Part shown: positions 17,551-25,255 of the stretch, piece after piece
Layout: each line of letters starts with the position of its first letter
How positions within the stretch are numbered: position 1 is the stretch's first letter
NCBI GenBank assembly: GCA_045106055.1
Contig: JBGCED010000007.1
Location: forward strand, 1-62,031
DNA from: JBGCED01 sp045106055
GTDB taxonomy: Bacteria > Pseudomonadota > Alphaproteobacteria > CBDDJK01
Reading direction: 5' to 3'
Length of the DNA: 62,031 nucleotides
Program-made: the position numbers and the translations under genes
The notes under the pieces: model-generated
What the model saw: only the letters and a program-made list of their open reading frames with translations
What the model was told of the DNA's origin: nothing
The model's database searches: none

Positions 17551-19053
17551 TTATTGGCTAATAATTTGTTGGCGCGCAATGCTGTGGGCGGATGGATGCA
17601 GATCAATCACGCATAGGCGATCTTGTATTTCGGGGTTAGGCATGCCATTTATACAATGCACCATCGCGGGTTTTCCGCCAATTTGGGGTAAGCTGCTGTC
17701 GGGAATTTCCGCTAACAATGCAGCGCCCTTATCGCTTTGATTTAACCAAATTTCAGCATTTAGCCAGCTTCCTGCACCCAATAGCGGGCTTGTCCCTGCT
17801 TGTGCGTAAAAGAACAGCCTTGTATCTTCATGGATGACAAGCGCAGGGGAAAGCGCGTAAAGCCCGATTGCCTCATCCGCCGTTGTTGGGGCTTCCATCA
17901 TAAAAATGCCCGTTTGTGCCATTAATTTACCCCCGCCATAAGGCGCACCAAGCGTGAAATCGCACGCGATGGTTAATCCTGTTTGATCAATCGCCACCAT
18001 TCCAGATGCACCATAAAGCGGAGGTTCTGGCGGTGAAACCGCGCCCCATTCTGGGGGATCATTAAAGATTAGGCGGCTTTGCGCGCTAAAGCTTTCTGGG
18101 GGATTTTCTGCCCATTTTAAATTATGATCAAGGCTTAGCGCCATTGCTTCGCGCGCCTTATCTTGGCGCTGTTCAAGCGCTAGATCATCATAATCAGGCA
18201 GGGCTTTAAGCAGATTAAAGGCTTGCGCTTGCGCAATGCCGCCAATCATGGGCGGGCGGGTCAGCAGCCATTCATAACGCCCGTTTAAATGGGTAAGCAC
18301 AGGCAAGAATTGCGGTAGGCTTTCGCGTAAATCAGCTTGATTCATTGTGCCATTTTCAGCTGCTATATCTTGCAATAAACGATGGGCAAGGCTGCCTTGA
18401 TAAAGTGCGCCCGCGCCATTTATTCTGATGTTGGCAAGGGTGGCTGCCAAGGCGGGCTGTCTTAACAAGCTTCCCTCTTTAAGCGCTGCGCCATCCTTGG
18501 AAGCAAACATGCTTTTTGCAGCCTTGTTGAATCCCGTAAAGCCTGATTGCGCAATCAGCGCAAGATCAACTGCATGGGCGCGGGGCAGTTTTACGCCAAG
18601 GCGGGCTAGCGTTTCAGCAGGATTAACCAAGCTGCGCCAGTCTTTTTTGCCATAGCGCGCGCTTAATGCTGCCATCGCACGGGGCAGCTGGGGGGTAAGA
18701 AATTTGCCATTATTCTTCATAACATCTTGAAAGCTGGGCAGGAAAAGCAGCATTTCATTCACATCAATTTGCGGATCATGGATCACGCATGCGCCCCCCG
18801 CGCCCAATGACACGCTGGAGGGTTTGGTCACGGATAACACAAATGCCATGGTGATGATCGCATCTGCGGCGCTTCCGCCTTGGGCAAGAATATTTTCGCC
18901 TGCCAATACCGCATGGGGTTCGTCTGCGGTAACCCCGCCATAAAAGCCCGATACAATCCCTGATTTTCCAAATTGATCTTGCTGTGCAAACCCGCAAGCG
19001 CTTAACATCACGCTAAGCCCAACCAGAACAGGTTTGATCAAACCTGTTTTCAT
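17551..19053 (-). CDS. Gamma-glutamyltranspeptidase-like lipoprotein
   Basis: This is a member of the gamma-glutamyltransferase (Ntn-hydrolase) family. The N-terminal block GGVTADEPHAVLAGENILAQ and GGSAADAIITMAFVLSVT are typical. I start at the ATG at 19053, which gives a 20-residue signal ending in the lipobox LSAC, so the mature protein is probably a lipoprotein. A longer frame to 19107 would run toward the divergent gene. The expected TTH-type self-cleavage site appears as YGASGMVAID (Ser about 368 of the long frame), so the nucleophile would be Ser, or the enzyme is not a classical transferase. No typical downstream glutathione genes. Confidence 0.82.
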   Translation of the reverse strand: MKTGLIKPVLVGLSVMLSACGFAQQDQFGKSGIVSGFYGGVTADEPHAVLAGENILAQGGSAADAIITMAFVLSVTKPSSVSLGAGGACVIHDPQIDVNEMLLFLPSFQDVMKNNGKFLTPQLPRAMAALSARYGKKDWRSLVNPAETLARLGVKLPRAHAVDLALIAQSGFTGFNKAAKSMFASKDGAALKEGSLLRQPALAATLANIRINGAGALYQGSLAHRLLQDIAAENGTMNQADLRESLPQFLPVLTHLNGRYEWLLTRPPMIGGIAQAQAFNLLKALPDYDDLALEQRQDKAREAMALSLDHNLKWAENPPESFSAQSRLIFNDPPEWGAVSPPEPPLYGASGMVAIDQTGLTIACDFTLGAPYGGGKLMAQTGIFMMEAPTTADEAIGLYALSPALVIHEDTRLFFYAQAGTSPLLGAGSWLNAEIWLNQSDKGAALLAEIPDSSLPQIGGKPAMVHCINGMPNPEIQDRLCVIDLHPSAHSIARQQIISQ

Positions 19054-19206
19054 CCGATTATGCCCAAATAGGGGAGGTATAAAAGCAGCATGATGTTTGT
19101 AATTCATTTGTTTTTAGCCTATGTTGATAAGATCAAAGCGCGTTTAATATATCCATGCCATGTGCCGCGCCGTTTTTCAAGTGGGATACGCCTTAAAATA
19201 ACATTA

Positions 19207-20580
19207 ATGATGATGATGCCCTTTTACAAAAAAACCATTTTTCTATTGTTGGCGGCGTTTTTATGGCTGCAAATCGCGCATAAAGCAGGTGCCGCCAGCA
19301 TCAGCTTTATTCGCGATACGGAAATTGAAAATACCATTCGCCTATATTCAAAACCCATTTTTGAAGTGGCGGGGCTGGATTATAAGGCGGTTCAGGTATT
19401 TATCATCAATAATGATGAATTAAATGCGTTTGTAACCAATGGGCAGAAGATTTTTTTAAACACAGGCACGCTGCGCCATGCGGAATTACCCGAAGAGGTG
19501 ATTGGCGTGATCGCGCACGAGGTTGGGCATATCACAGGCGGGCATCTTGCCAAATTGCATGAAAGCATGGACCGCGCGAAAAAAGCAACCATTGCATCCT
19601 TATTGGTTGGTGTGCCGCTTGCGGTATTGTCGGGGCAGGCGGATATTGCGCTTGCTGCATCATCGCTTGGGCTTACTGTTGCCGAGCGCGATTTTCTTGC
19701 CTATAGCCGTGTTCAAGAGCAATCAGCGGATCAAGCCGGGGTTGAATTTATGAATAAGGCAGGGATTGACCCCAATGGGCTGACGCACTTTATGGAACGC
19801 TTAGACCGCAAATCAAGATTATATCAAGGCGCAGCCCCCGATCCTTACCAGCAAACCCACCCGCTAACCCAAGAACGCTTGGAATTTTTAGTGCATGAGG
19901 GCGCGCATTCAGCGGTGGCAGGGGAAAAAATGCCCGCCATCTATTATCATTTGCACGAAAGAATGCGGGTTAAATTAACCGCTTTTCTTGAACCCGCAGA
20001 AGTGGTTTTGCGCCAATATCCCATAAGTGATCAATCCTTATATGGCTATATGGCGCGCGCGATTGCCCATATGCGGCTTGCCCAATTTGATCAGGCAATT
20101 GATGCGATTAACATATTGATTGACCAGCATCCAGACGATCCTTTTTTAATTGAATTAAAGGGGGATATTTACCAAGATGCGGGGGAATTAACCAAAGCCG
20201 CAGAAGCTTATGCACAAGCGGTTGAATTGCTGCCATGGGCAGGTTTAATCCGTATTCAGCTTGCCGAAGCCCTGATCAGGCAGAATGATGAAACAAAACA
20301 TGCAAGCGCCCTGGAACAGCTTGAGGCGGCGCGCTTATATGAACCCAATTCCCCAACCTTATGGCGCAATTTTGGCATTATTTATGAACGCCAGGGCAAT
20401 ATGCCGCTGCTTACCCTAACCCTTGCTGAAACGGCGATTCGCACCAATGATGCAAAGCGCGCCAAACAGCAAGCTGAACGCGCGATTCAGCAGCTTCCCC
20501 GTCAATCGCCAGCATGGCAGCGCGCAAGGGATATTTTAAATCAAGCCAATCTTGCCTTAACAAATATGGGGCAACGCTGA
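19207..20580 (+). CDS. M48 metalloprotease with TPR domain (BepA-like)
   Basis: This is a periplasmic zinc metallopeptidase of the BepA/YfgC kind, a quality-control factor for outer-membrane proteins. I start at the first of four consecutive ATGs (19207), which gives a clear signal peptide ending near AGA. From that start the zinc motif H104-E-V-G-H108 lies in VIAHEVGHITGGH, and the third ligand is probably the Glu of QEQSADQAG. The C-terminal half is a run of TPRs (DQAIDAINILIDQHPDDPF; LTKAAEAYAQAVELLPW). The annotation as BepA-like rests on protease plus TPR order. The stop lies inside a short repeat shared with the toxin-antitoxin region. Confidence 0.9.
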   Translation: MMMMPFYKKTIFLLLAAFLWLQIAHKAGAASISFIRDTEIENTIRLYSKPIFEVAGLDYKAVQVFIINNDELNAFVTNGQKIFLNTGTLRHAELPEEVIGVIAHEVGHITGGHLAKLHESMDRAKKATIASLLVGVPLAVLSGQADIALAASSLGLTVAERDFLAYSRVQEQSADQAGVEFMNKAGIDPNGLTHFMERLDRKSRLYQGAAPDPYQQTHPLTQERLEFLVHEGAHSAVAGEKMPAIYYHLHERMRVKLTAFLEPAEVVLRQYPISDQSLYGYMARAIAHMRLAQFDQAIDAINILIDQHPDDPFLIELKGDIYQDAGELTKAAEAYAQAVELLPWAGLIRIQLAEALIRQNDETKHASALEQLEAARLYEPNSPTLWRNFGIIYERQGNMPLLTLTLAETAIRTNDAKRAKQQAERAIQQLPRQSPAWQRARDILNQANLALTNMGQR

Positions 20581-20589
20581 TTGTTTAAA
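20573..20589 (+). repeat. 17-bp direct repeat, left border of higBA
   Basis: The sequence AACGCTGATTGTTTAAA spans the stop codon of the M48 protease gene and recurs exactly at 21291-21307, on the far side of the HigBA module. A GCCAATCTTGC 11-mer precedes both copies, though with different spacing. The pair looks like the footprint of a duplication that accompanied gain of the module. Confidence 0.8.
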
Positions 20590-20606
20590 GTCAGCTATCA
20601 ACCCCT

Positions 20607-20900
20607 TCAACTGGTTTCAGGAACAAGCGGGATAACGATAATGTCCTTTTCAGATGCAGCCGCTTGCGCCAAATCATAGGCGGTTTGCATTTTATACCAA
20701 GTTTCTGCGCCGCCGCCAAACAGCTTATCCAAACGAATTGCCATTTCAGCCGATATGCGCGCACGCCCATGAATTAAGGATGATAAATGCTTGCGGCTTA
20801 CCCCTAATCTGCGGGCAGCTTCGCTAATGCTAAGCTTTAAAGGATCAAGGCAATCATATTTAACAGAAAGGCCTGGATGGGGTGGGTTTTTCATGCGCAT
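20607..20900 (-). CDS. higA: HigA-family antitoxin (XRE helix-turn-helix)
   Basis: This 97-residue protein has the VapI/HigA helix-turn-helix: SISEAARRLGVSRKHLSSLI, then HGRARISAEMAIRLDKLFG and ETWYKMQTAYDL. It would bind and neutralise the HigB toxin encoded just upstream and repress the operon. The ATG at 20900 has a good ribosome binding site (AGGAG, seven bases upstream). Toxin-first order is the hallmark of higBA modules. The gap to higB is 26 bp. Confidence 0.93.
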   Translation of the reverse strand: MRMKNPPHPGLSVKYDCLDPLKLSISEAARRLGVSRKHLSSLIHGRARISAEMAIRLDKLFGGGAETWYKMQTAYDLAQAAASEKDIIVIPLVPETS

Positions 20901-20926
20901 TATAATGCTCCTGATGATAAATTCTT

Positions 20927-21205
20927 TTAATGATAATCTATAAGGTCAATATCCGTTATGTTTTCTTGCTCAAACCGAAAAATTACGCGCATATTTGCTG
21001 ATATGCTGATCGCCCAATAATGATTAAAATTGCCAACCAAAGGATGCAGCCGATAACTAGGTAAATTCATATCTTCGGGCTTTTCTGCTTGGTCTAAGCG
21101 TGCAAGCACGCGTTCAATTTTATCAATATATTTTGCCGATAATTTACTGCGATCTCCTTTTTGATAGAGCAAACGCAAGCCCTTATGTTTGATATGTATA
21201 ATCAT
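20927..21205 (-). CDS. higB: HigB-family toxin (RelE/ParE fold)
   Basis: HigB toxins are ribosome-dependent mRNA endonucleases of the RelE fold. The 92-residue protein shows family blocks LRLLYQKGDRSKL, IERVLARLDQAEKPEDMNLP, YRLHPLVGNFNHYWAI and NMRVIFRFE. It precedes higA on the same strand, as expected. The predicted -10 box lies only six bases before its ATG, so the message may be leaderless. The module looks intact, with no truncation of either partner. Confidence 0.93.
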   Translation of the reverse strand: MIIHIKHKGLRLLYQKGDRSKLSAKYIDKIERVLARLDQAEKPEDMNLPSYRLHPLVGNFNHYWAISISANMRVIFRFEQENITDIDLIDYH

Positions 21206-21211
21206 AGATAA

Positions 21212-21240
21212 AGTGTAACCTAAATGGTTTCAACATTCAA
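21212..21240 (-). promoter_or_regulatory. Predicted higBA promoter and operator
   Basis: On the minus strand a -35 TTGAAT (21240-21235) is followed by a 17-bp spacer and a -10 TACACT (21217-21212). The imperfect palindrome AACC-N5-GGTT covers 21217-21229, between the two boxes, and is a plausible HigA operator. Transcription would start almost at the higB start codon. Confidence 0.5.
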
Positions 21241-21269
21241 GTTTTTTGTCTTAAAACAATTTGCTATGC

Positions 21270-21289
21270 ATCCATCTTGCCAATCTTGC
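21270..21289 (+). repeat. 20-bp direct repeat, border of yafQ module
   Basis: ATCCATCTTGCCAATCTTGC at this place recurs exactly at 21984-22003, so the two copies bracket the YafQ-type toxin-antitoxin module. It lies immediately before the 17-bp repeat at 21291-21307, placing the two module borders back to back. Confidence 0.8.
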
Positions 21290-21290
21290 T

Positions 21291-21307
21291 AACGCTGATT
21301 GTTTAAA
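21291..21307 (+). repeat. 17-bp direct repeat, right border of higBA
   Basis: Second exact copy of the AACGCTGATTGTTTAAA sequence found at 20573-20589. It overlaps the last codons of the YafQ-type toxin gene (stop at 21303). Confidence 0.8.
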
Positions 21308-21584
21308 AGCTTAAATTGCTGTGGCTTTCCATTCGGATAAGTTCCAGCTCATCATATTCTGTTTTGCGGTAAATTAAGACTAAATCTGGATAGATATGGC
21401 AGTCTCTGCAATCTTTGTATTTTCCAATTAAGGCGTGATCGCACGCGGATTCTGGCAAGGGCTGATCATGGATTAGGCGGTTTACAATCTCTGTTAATTC
21501 TTTATCCAGCGTTTTTGCATATCGTCCTTTTTTAATGCGGCGATAATCTTTTTTAAACGCTGTTGACCATTTAATCTCACGCAT
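21303..21584 (-). CDS. YafQ-family toxin (RelE/ParE superfamily)
   Basis: The 93-residue protein matches YafQ-like mRNA interferases: IKWSTAFKKDYRRIKKGRY at the N-terminus, LTEIVNRLIHDQPLPESACD, HALIGKYKDCRDCHIYPDL and a C-terminal IRMESHSNLSF holding the His used in catalysis by the family. It overlaps the upstream antitoxin gene by eight bases, the usual antitoxin-then-toxin layout. Start at 21584. Confidence 0.9.
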   Translation of the reverse strand: MREIKWSTAFKKDYRRIKKGRYAKTLDKELTEIVNRLIHDQPLPESACDHALIGKYKDCRDCHIYPDLVLIYRKTEYDELELIRMESHSNLSF

Positions 21585-21843
21585 TCAAATCATCAAATAA
21601 GGCATCAAGGGAAGCTGATTGTTGCAATTTACCCGCGCGCGCTTCCTCTATGGCGGAAATGGTTGCTGCGTTTGGAATGATCACATCAGACGAAGCGTGT
21701 TTTTTTGAATTAATCGTTTTGTGAGCAGCATTCGATATTGCTTTGTTCGAAACACGCCCTGTCACTTTTGATTCTGTTTTTACCCCTGCGCCTGTTTTTA
21801 CACTAAGAATATTGCCCATCATCATCCCCTTTTTTAAACCCAT
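21577..21843 (-). CDS. RelB/DinJ-like antitoxin with atypical N-terminus
   Basis: The C-terminal third (IPNAATISAIEEARAGKLQQ, then SLDALFDDLNA) is the toxin-wrapping segment of RelB/DinJ antitoxins and fits the YafQ-type toxin just downstream. The first 50 or so residues are Ser/Lys/Asn-rich and do not show the ribbon-helix-helix DNA-binding domain expected at that place. The ATG at 21843 has an AAGGA ribosome binding site. Start codons at 21825-21819 (three Met) are alternatives. It may be an antitoxin that has lost or exchanged its operator-binding domain. Confidence 0.75.
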   Translation of the reverse strand: MGLKKGMMMGNILSVKTGAGVKTESKVTGRVSNKAISNAAHKTINSKKHASSDVIIPNAATISAIEEARAGKLQQSASLDALFDDLNA

Positions 21844-21983
21844 AAGTAATCCTTATATAGATGTATGATAACATAAAAACATTATTTCAAAAACATTTTT
21901 TTAAATGCGCTTATCACCATTCCGCCTCTGATAGCTGCATAATGGGCAGCGGGCAGCAATGCACCCGCGATTTTCTGGGCTTT

Positions 21984-22003
21984 ATCCATCTTGCCAATCT
22001 TGC
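21984..22003 (+). repeat. 20-bp direct repeat, outer border of yafQ module
   Basis: Second exact copy of the sequence at 21270-21289. It lies ten bases beyond the stop codon of the ABC permease gene that ends at 22013. The 170-bp stretch 21844-22012 contains it and otherwise shows no gene. Confidence 0.8.
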
Positions 22004-22012
22004 CAATGATGA

Positions 22013-23062
22013 TCATTTAAAGACAAAGCGGTATTTTACCAGCACATCGGCAGCAAGTAAGAAAAATAGCAGCATGCCTTGAAATATGCCCGTGACGGCG
22101 TTGGGCATATTTAGCTGAACTTGCGCGGCTTCCCCGCCTAAGAAGCTTAGGGCAAGCACAAGCCCTGCAAGCAAAATACCCACAGGATGTAACCGCCCCA
22201 AAAACGCAACGATGATCGCTGTAAAGCCATAGCCTGGCGATATGGATGGCACAATTTGCCCAATTGGGCCTGCAACCTCAAAAATGCCCGCAAGCCCAGC
22301 GCCAGCCCCGCTGATCATAAAGGATGCCCAGACGATTTTTTTGGGATTAACTCCCGCAAAAGCCGCCGCGCGCGGGGCTTGCCCGATGGTTTTAAAATGA
22401 AAGCCTGCAATATGTTTTGATAGGATCAGCCACGCAACCCCAACAATGATCAAGGCAGCAAATGCGCCATAATGCAATCTTGTGCCAAGCAAGGTGGGAA
22501 TTAAGGCGGCATCGTGGAACAGCCGTGATTCTGGAAAGCTGTAACCATCTGGGTCTTTTAACGGGCCGTGGATCAGCAAGCTTAACAGCAAATTGGCGAC
22601 ATAGACCAGCATCAGCGAAGTTAAAATCTCGTTCGCATTAAAGCGGGTTTTGAAGAAAGCGGGCAGGCAAGCCCATAGCATCCCCCCTGCCGTCCCTGCA
22701 ATTAGCATCAAAGGCAGCACAAAAATACTGTCAACTTCATAGAATAAAAGCGCGACGCTGCCACCTGCAAGCCCGCCAATGATAAATTGCCCCTCTGCGC
22801 CAATGTTCCACACCCCCGCGCGAAAGCCAAAGGATAGACCAACCCCGATCAATATTAGCGGGGTTGCTTTTAAGAATAATTCAGCAATGCCGCGCTTGCT
22901 GGTCACGGGATCAATGAAGAAAATGCGCAATGCTTCAAGCGCATTTACCCCCAATATGTTAAATAGCATCATGCCCGCAATTAAGGTAAGCGCGACTGCC
23001 AATAATGGTGCGCCATAGATCATTGAATTTGCTATTTCTGGTCTTGCTTCAAGCTTAATCAT
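22013..23062 (-). CDS. BMP/nucleoside-type ABC importer permease (YufP-like)
   Basis: This 349-residue membrane protein belongs to the branched-chain/ribose-type permease family. It has blocks typical of the nucleoside (BMP) subfamily: LFLKATPLILIGVGLSFGFR, GVWNIGAEGQFIIGGLAG, TRFNANEILTSLMLVYVANL and GYGFTAIIVAFLGRLHPVGI. It follows the ATPase gene by 34 bp. In most such operons a second permease follows; here the toxin-antitoxin genes come next, and no solute-binding protein of this type is in the window. Confidence 0.9.
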   Translation of the reverse strand: MIKLEARPEIANSMIYGAPLLAVALTLIAGMMLFNILGVNALEALRIFFIDPVTSKRGIAELFLKATPLILIGVGLSFGFRAGVWNIGAEGQFIIGGLAGGSVALLFYEVDSIFVLPLMLIAGTAGGMLWACLPAFFKTRFNANEILTSLMLVYVANLLLSLLIHGPLKDPDGYSFPESRLFHDAALIPTLLGTRLHYGAFAALIIVGVAWLILSKHIAGFHFKTIGQAPRAAAFAGVNPKKIVWASFMISGAGAGLAGIFEVAGPIGQIVPSISPGYGFTAIIVAFLGRLHPVGILLAGLVLALSFLGGEAAQVQLNMPNAVTGIFQGMLLFFLLAADVLVKYRFVFK

Positions 23063-23096
23063 CTGTTTATGGCCTAAAAATATTTATCATCTTGTG

Positions 23097-24629
23097 TTAA
23101 GCGGCCGCGCCGCCCATTAGCAGCCCAACCTGTTTCGCGCTGATGGTTGCGGCGGGCTTGGGCTGGGATAGCTCCCCCTCGCTCATCACGGCAATTTCAT
23201 CGGCTAGGGTGAAAATTTCATCCAAATCTTGCGAGATGATTAAAATTGCAGTTCCCTTGCTTGCCAAATCCAGCAAGGCTTGGTGAATTGCGGTGGCTGC
23301 CCCTGCATCAACGCCCCATGTTGGCTGCAAAATAATCATTAATTCGGGGGCTTGTAATATTTCGCGCCCCATAATGAATTTTTGCAAATTTCCCCCTGAA
23401 AGGCTTGCTGCTTCATGGTTTGCAGAAGGGGTTTTAACTTGAAATTGCGTGATGATATTGCGGGCAAACTCAATTGCCTTATGCTGATTGATAAAGCCTT
23501 TTTGAACCAAATTTTTGGTGGTGCTTGCGCTTAGTAGCGTATTTTCCCACAAGCTCATATCAGGGACTGCCCCATGACCAAGCCGTTCTTCAGGCACAAA
23601 GGCCATTTTTAAATTGCGGCGTTGGTTGGGGCCAAGATCATCAATCGGCGCGCCTTTGAAAAACAGGCAATTCTGGCTTTGCGCAAGCCGTGTTTCGCCA
23701 GTAAGCACCGCCATAAGCTCGCTTTGACCATTGCCTGCAAGCCCTGCAATTCCTAAGATTTTGCCGGCGAACAGATCAATATGAATTGATTTTAAAGAAA
23801 CACTATGCGAATCTTTTGCAGGGGCGGATAGAGTGTTGATTTTCAAAATCGGGATGCTTTCACTGGAAGCCGCCTTATCATCATCGGCAGGCGGTTTGCG
23901 CGCCGTTTTAAGCACCGCGCCCATCATCATTTCAGCAAGCGATTTTGCGGTTTCTTGCGCAGGATCGCACGCATTTACGATCTTTCCAAGCCGCATAATG
24001 GTTGCCTTATGGCATAATTTGCGAATTTCTTCCAAGCGATGGCTGATATATAAAATGGCAACCCCTTCGCTTGCAAGCCGTTCCAGCGTTTCAAATAATT
24101 TATCGGCTTCTTGCGGGGTTAGAACCGATGTTGGCTCGTCCATAATTAACAATTCAGGCGATTGCAGCAAGCAGCGCACAATCTCTATGCGTTGGCGTTC
24201 CCCAACCGATAGTGACCATACATGGCGTTGTGGATCAAGCGACAGCCCATAAGCCGCCGATATTTCGCGAATGCGCCCCGCAAGATCGCCGCCCGCAAGT
24301 TCAAGCGGCAGCCCAACCGCAATATTTTCCGTCACCGTCATTGAATCAAATAAGGAAAAATGCTGGAATACCATACCGATTCTCAAGGATCGCGCCATAT
24401 TAGGGGATTCGATGGCAATATGCTGCCCCTTATGCAAGATCACGCCATCATCAGGCTGCAAAATGCCGTAAATGATTTTGACCAAAGTGCTTTTTCCCGC
24501 GCCATTTTCACCCAGCAGCGCGTGAATTTCGCCCTTATGAATTTCAAGATCAACTTGATCATTGGCGATTGTGCCAGGGAATTTTTTTGTAATCCCCTTC
24601 AAGGATAATAAAGGCGTTGCGTGATTCAT
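23097..24629 (-). CDS. BMP/nucleoside-type ABC importer ATPase (YufO-like)
   Basis: The 510-residue protein has two nucleotide-binding domains in tandem, as in sugar and nucleoside importers of this class. The first has Walker A GENGAGKST and signature LSVGERQRIE with LLIMDEPTSVLTPQEAD. The second has a degenerate P-loop GLAGNGQSEL, signature LSGGNLQKFIMGRE and LQPTWGVDAGA. It is the first gene of a two-gene operon and is divergent from the promoter at 24706. The substrate is probably a nucleoside or purine, by family analogy only. Confidence 0.92.
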   Translation of the reverse strand: MNHATPLLSLKGITKKFPGTIANDQVDLEIHKGEIHALLGENGAGKSTLVKIIYGILQPDDGVILHKGQHIAIESPNMARSLRIGMVFQHFSLFDSMTVTENIAVGLPLELAGGDLAGRIREISAAYGLSLDPQRHVWSLSVGERQRIEIVRCLLQSPELLIMDEPTSVLTPQEADKLFETLERLASEGVAILYISHRLEEIRKLCHKATIMRLGKIVNACDPAQETAKSLAEMMMGAVLKTARKPPADDDKAASSESIPILKINTLSAPAKDSHSVSLKSIHIDLFAGKILGIAGLAGNGQSELMAVLTGETRLAQSQNCLFFKGAPIDDLGPNQRRNLKMAFVPEERLGHGAVPDMSLWENTLLSASTTKNLVQKGFINQHKAIEFARNIITQFQVKTPSANHEAASLSGGNLQKFIMGREILQAPELMIILQPTWGVDAGAATAIHQALLDLASKGTAILIISQDLDEIFTLADEIAVMSEGELSQPKPAATISAKQVGLLMGGAAA

Positions 24630-24705
24630 AACATTGCTTTAATTGAAAAATGATTGAATGCCAGTTTCACTTTTTTTCTTAATAAGGTCAATAGAAATAT
24701 TGATG

Positions 24706-24735
24706 TTGACAAGCCTTGGAAAATCACTGTATTAC
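24706..24735 (+). promoter_or_regulatory. Predicted sigma-70 promoter with no assigned gene
   Basis: A perfect -35 TTGACA (24706-24711) is followed by an 18-bp spacer and TATTAC (24730-24735). It points into the tandem-repeat stretch, away from the ABC ATPase gene. The nearest annotated plus-strand gene starts more than 500 bp downstream. Confidence 0.45.
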
Positions 24736-24820
24736 TTAACTTGAATATAAAACCTGTTTATATATGCTTAATGAAACGCTTAAGATGCTTGTTTGGCACA
24801 AAAGCAAAAATCCTGTCACA

Positions 24821-24892
24821 CGGGTTTTCGGACTGAGACGGGCTTTCGGATTGAAACGGGCCTTTGAATTGAAATTGGCTTTTGGATTGAAT
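24821..24892 (+). repeat. 18-bp tandem repeat, four units
   Basis: Four diverged head-to-tail units of 18 bp (24821-24838, 24839-24856, 24857-24874, 24875-24892), with consensus near CGGGCTTTCGGATTGAAA. Units 1-3 differ from neighbours at a few positions and unit 4 is more diverged. In the plus frame from 24764 each unit reads as a variant of RAFGLK. Not a CRISPR: there are no unique spacers. Confidence 0.85.
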
Positions 24893-25255
24893 TTTATTTC
24901 ATCCCAATTTAATGGATATTTTCCAAATATAAGCATATATTGTAATCTAAGCATATTATAGAGCAATAAACTGATTTTCCGCCCATATATTATAAATGAT
25001 CTATATATTTTAAATGCTTGATCTGTTGTGATCGCGAAATATCTAGGCTTGGTGCGGCATTAAAAATTCCATTAAAAACTCAATTAAACATTCGGTGAAA
25101 TTTACAAAAAACATAAATACTGATCCTTTTATGCGCCTTGGCATTAAGCTTTTATGTTTAATGTTAATGGATCAGGCATTTAAAAATAATATCATTATTA
25201 TTATAAACATTACGCATAATCATAAATTTTATAACCAAAACCAAAGAGGGTAATT

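Larger units (their letters stand above)
24630..25255. other. Gene-poor 626-bp intergenic region
   Basis: No gene of a known family is visible. The stretch holds a consensus-like plus-strand promoter (24706-24735), an 18-bp tandem repeat (24821-24892) and, from an ATG at 24764, an open frame of 65 codons without a ribosome binding site. The rest is AT-rich and must carry the upstream signals of the ABC ATPase gene and of the DUF4167 gene. Confidence 0.6.

Noticed and set aside
24821..24892. CRISPR-like array
   Set aside because: The 18-bp units are contiguous and diverged; there are no spacers and no cas genes.
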